NCBI GenBank assembly: GCA_022821935.1
Contig: JAJECR010000308.1
Coordinates: 1-8,010 of the forward strand
Length of the DNA stretch: 8,010 nt
Direction: 5' to 3'
Source: Candidatus Latescibacterota bacterium
Lineage (GTDB): Bacteria; JAAXHH01
Position 1 is the first letter of the stretch. Each line of letters begins with the position of its first letter. This document shows, piece by piece, positions 5,340 to 8,010 of the stretch. The notes under the pieces were generated by a model, which made no database searches, had not been told where the DNA came from, and saw nothing but the letters and a program-made list of their open reading frames with translations. The translations under genes were made by a program, and so were the position numbers.

Positions 5340-8010
5340 CTACAGCGAAAACCAGTAGTTGAATTTCAGCAGGAAGATGTTCGAGGGATAGGTGTCGAAC
5401 AGGTCGTTCAGGTCCCGCCCGGCGGAAAACGCGCCCGTGCCGCCCGAGCGGCTGCGCTGCTGCTGCCACACGAGGAACAGGGTCGATCCCGGCGTATACT
5501 CCCACCGCAAGACCAGGTTGGAACGGAACTGGCGGACGTTGAAGTCGGGATCGTCGAAAGTATAGTCCGTCTGCCCGTCCAGATTCTCATCCACGCGGTA
5601 CGCCCCGTCCGAATCGTCGTATGCCAACTGGTCGTTTGAAAACACTTCGAATCGGTCGCCGTACCGGTCGGCCCGCGGGTCTGTTATACGCTTGAACCGG
5701 ACGTAGCGGCCGGCCGATACGAAAGGCTGGCCATAGTACTGGATGGACATGTTGTTGGTGATGCTGTAGTTGAGCCGGATACCGATCCCCAGCGTCTTCT
5801 GGTCGACGCGGCCCAGCAGATACCGGTCCACCTGGCCCGCCTGGTCCGTGTCGCCGAACGATTCATTGGACACGTACTGCAACTCGTTCCAGTTGGCGTC
5901 GAAAAAGGGGTTGATACGGATATTCATGGCGTTGCTCGGCCGGTAGCGCATGGACAGGTACACCCAGCTCGAGCGCCCCGCGTTGTCGCGCAGCCGGTTG
6001 TGTCCCCCTCCGATGCCGAAACTGACCGGTTTGCGCCCATCGGTGTCGACGTCGAGGTTGAATTCCACGTTGCCCGGAGTTTTCAGGGCTGGCCCCCCGC
6101 GCAGGGCGGTGGTGGACAGACCGGTTATCTCCGACATCATATTGAACCACACCCACCAGTAGTTGTTGAACTGGCCGCCTCCGTTGAAGTTGCCGCCCAG
6201 GAACTTCCGCTCGCGGCCGAAGTTGAATCCCTGCCACTGGTTTATGAATACGTTGTACTCGCGGAAGATCCGGTTCGGTTTTTCCGACCGGTAACCGAAC
6301 CAGCTGTTCTGCATGAATACGTCGGCCAGGCGCAGAAATCCCACGTCGTTCAGTTCGAGGCCCGGCGAACGCCAGGTTCCGGAGATCCCCATGTTCCAGG
6401 GGCTGTTTCCCGAACGGCCTATACCGAAGCTCCCGCCATGTCCGCTCAGGGAGGTCAGCGTCGAATCCAGCGCTATGTAGGAGGCGTCGGGACGCTGGTA
6501 GTATCGCGCGGAGTTGCGCTGCACGCGGGTGATCGCTTCCGGTTCGCCCCGAATATGGCTGAACGACAGGCTCGCGTTGAGCCAGTAGGTCCGGTCGCTC
6601 CACTGGTGGCGGAAATCGATACCGCCCGTGTACGCCGCCCGGTTCAGGAAATCGAAATGAGCCCTGTTGTTGTTCCGGTTGGTCGCCGTGAGCATCGTGC
6701 CCAGCGACGAGCCCCCGTCGTTGAAGTCCTGCTGCAGGCGCGCGACCAGGTAGTTGGTCAGCGGTTCCACGGACTCCTCGCTCCGCGCGCCTTCCGAGTC
6801 TATCCGGGCAGAGGCCTCCGAGGTAACCGCGTCTACGATACCGATGGACAGGCCGCGCGGTGTCTTGCCGGTGATCTTCGCGGCGGCGAGTATGGGCGTA
6901 TTCCGGGGCATGTCCATAGTCTGGCCGTCCGAGAGATCCGGTTTCCGCTGGGGGGACCGGCCGATACGCCGCGAGTAGAACAACTGGTCGTTCTGGAAAG
7001 GACCGCCGCCGCCGACGCGGAACTCGGTGATGTTCTTCCCTTCGACGAAAAGGGGCCGGCGTTCCTCGAAGAACAGCTCGAAGGCCGACAGATTGACCCG
7101 CGAAGGATCCGCCTCGACCTGGCCGAAGTCGGGGTTCACGGCCAGGTCCATGGTCAGGTTACCCGCGAGCCCGATCTTGCCGTCCAGTCCGATGCGCCCG
7201 TCGGCGCTCTGGCCGTCACGGAAGGGATTCCGCGCTTCGGCCTGGAACCGGTTGAGGTCGCCCACCACATAGGGCAGTACCTCGATCCGGTGGGAAGACT
7301 CGATTCCTTCCAGTCCGCGCAGTTCTCCAAACAGGCTGACCCAGCCCGGTGAATTCCGTTGGATGTGCTGCCAGCCTGAACGCTCCTCGCGGCGGTAGAG
7401 CCTTCTTTGAACCTGGAGGCCCCATACCTGTCCCTCCTCGCCGGAGAACCGCAGCTGGCTCAGGGGGATGCGCATCTCGGCAAGCCATCCTTCTTCGTCG
7501 ATGGTGGACGCGCCGTACCATACGGGGTCCCAGCTCGCGTCCCAGTCGTTGCCGTCGTTCGAAATGGCCTCGTCGCCCCGGCCGCCGGAGGCGGTCAGCG
7601 TAAAGGAAAACGCCGTGCGCTTGTCGTGATAGCTGTCGAAATGGATCTCAACCCAGTCGTTGTCCCAGTCGTCTCGCCTGGTTACGCGGCTGGTGATCCG
7701 GTCCGGTTCGGTATCAAAGGCACGGATCAGCACGTAGAGGTTGTGATCGTCGAAAAGGATCTTGAAGGCGGTCTGCTGCGAGGGTTCCCCGCCGTCTTCG
7801 GGATCCAACTGGGTAAAATCACCGGACCACTCGACCTCGTCCCAGGCCGGATCATCGCCCCTGCCATTGATGTCAGGGGCCTGTGATACGATATGCCGGG
7901 TATTGTAAACCCGTTTTTCCGGCGCAGGTTCGCGCGCCTCGGATTCCGTTGATGCGAGTAAAGGTAAGATCAAAAGAGCCGCGATCCACCGTATCAGTCC
8001 TGTCCTATGC
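5340..8010 (-). CDS. CBM9-like/DUF5916 outer-membrane protein, 5' end beyond the window
   Basis: This is a predicted exported protein of unknown function. The frame is open to the right edge and encodes 889 complete codons before the TAG at 5342-5340. The first visible residues, HRTGLIRWIAALLILPLLA, form a basic then hydrophobic stretch like a signal peptide, with probable cleavage near ...LLASTESEA. The true start codon must therefore lie at or beyond position 8010. A TTG at 7973-7971 is a possible but unlikely start, because it would remove the basic part of the signal. Residues about 35-225 form a CBM9-like beta-sandwich (DINGRGDDPAWDEVEW, then WDNDWVEIHFDSYHDKRTAF). From about 238 onward the sequence matches DUF5916, with the hallmark NPDFGQVEADPS (about 292-303) and FFEERRPLFVEG (about 313-324). 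The remainder is rich in alternating, aromatic beta-strands and ends LLKFNYWFSL, as expected of an outer-membrane beta-barrel. Carbohydrate binding is suggested only by the fold; no catalytic motif is recognised. It is convergent with the topoisomerase operon. Confidence 0.87.
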   Translation of the reverse strand, partial: HRTGLIRWIAALLILPLLASTESEAREPAPEKRVYNTRHIVSQAPDINGRGDDPAWDEVEWSGDFTQLDPEDGGEPSQQTAFKILFDDHNLYVLIRAFDTEPDRITSRVTRRDDWDNDWVEIHFDSYHDKRTAFSFTLTASGGRGDEAISNDGNDWDASWDPVWYGASTIDEEGWLAEMRIPLSQLRFSGEEGQVWGLQVQRRLYRREERSGWQHIQRNSPGWVSLFGELRGLEGIESSHRIEVLPYVVGDLNRFQAEARNPFRDGQSADGRIGLDGKIGLAGNLTMDLAVNPDFGQVEADPSRVNLSAFELFFEERRPLFVEGKNITEFRVGGGGPFQNDQLFYSRRIGRSPQRKPDLSDGQTMDMPRNTPILAAAKITGKTPRGLSIGIVDAVTSEASARIDSEGARSEESVEPLTNYLVARLQQDFNDGGSSLGTMLTATNRNNNRAHFDFLNRAAYTGGIDFRHQWSDRTYWLNASLSFSHIRGEPEAITRVQRNSARYYQRPDASYIALDSTLTSLSGHGGSFGIGRSGNSPWNMGISGTWRSPGLELNDVGFLRLADVFMQNSWFGYRSEKPNRIFREYNVFINQWQGFNFGRERKFLGGNFNGGGQFNNYWWVWFNMMSEITGLSTTALRGGPALKTPGNVEFNLDVDTDGRKPVSFGIGGGHNRLRDNAGRSSWVYLSMRYRPSNAMNIRINPFFDANWNELQYVSNESFGDTDQAGQVDRYLLGRVDQKTLGIGIRLNYSITNNMSIQYYGQPFVSAGRYVRFKRITDPRADRYGDRFEVFSNDQLAYDDSDGAYRVDENLDGQTDYTFDDPDFNVRQFRSNLVLRWEYTPGSTLFLVWQQQRSRSGGTGAFSAGRDLNDLFDTYPSNIFLLKFNYWFSL

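Noticed and set aside
6000..7352. 450-codon + strand frame opposite the DUF5916 gene
   Set aside because: The - strand frame has clear CBM9-like and DUF5916 motifs. The + frame has no recognisable domain and is a shadow.
1..8010. CRISPR arrays, tRNA or rRNA genes, insertion sequences, phage or defence genes
   Set aside because: No regularly spaced repeats, cloverleaf-like sequence, transposase motifs or terminal inverted repeats were seen. All long stretches are explained by four conserved genes.

Overview
The window holds a compact three-gene operon on the + strand (parE, parC, a mannonate dehydratase-like gene). A convergent gene on the - strand runs off the right edge and encodes a large outer-membrane-type protein. 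The DNA is GC-rich with strong G/C preference at third codon positions, which produces many long shadow reading frames. The ParE and ParC sequences resemble Bacteroidota-type topoisomerase IV (for example the ParE C-terminus with YMGKNTPERREYI and the RFKGLGEISPGEFG block). The DUF5916/CBM9-like protein is a family common in Gemmatimonadota, Bacteroidota and related candidate phyla. Together they suggest a GC-rich, Gram-negative member of the FCB superphylum, perhaps an uncultured lineage near Gemmatimonadota or Latescibacterota. That placement is inference and cannot be settled from this window.

Layout: positions 1-240 are a non-coding control region. It has three TTGACA boxes, two of them inside an 11-bp direct repeat (ATTGACACGTG), one near-consensus sigma-70 promoter (TTGACA-N17-TATATT) and a perfect 16-bp tandem repeat in the predicted 5' leader. 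parE (241-2244) and parC (2252-4261) follow with a 7-nt gap, and the uxuA-like gene (4263-5249) starts one base after the parC stop. Positions 5250-5339 are a short convergent intergenic region with a strong GC hairpin. From 8010 down to 5340 on the - strand lies a secreted CBM9-like/DUF5916 protein whose true start lies beyond the window.

ParE and ParC would form an A2B2 type IIA topoisomerase that decatenates or relaxes DNA. The uxuA-like product is a predicted metal-dependent TIM-barrel dehydratase of hexuronate catabolism, with no obvious functional link to DNA topology despite tight coupling. I see no mobile element, CRISPR array, RNA gene or clearly new system. The most notable points are non-canonical residues at the quinolone-contact positions of both topoisomerase subunits, a low-complexity N-terminal extension on ParE, the repeat-rich promoter, and the operon partnership of topoisomerase IV with a sugar-acid enzyme.
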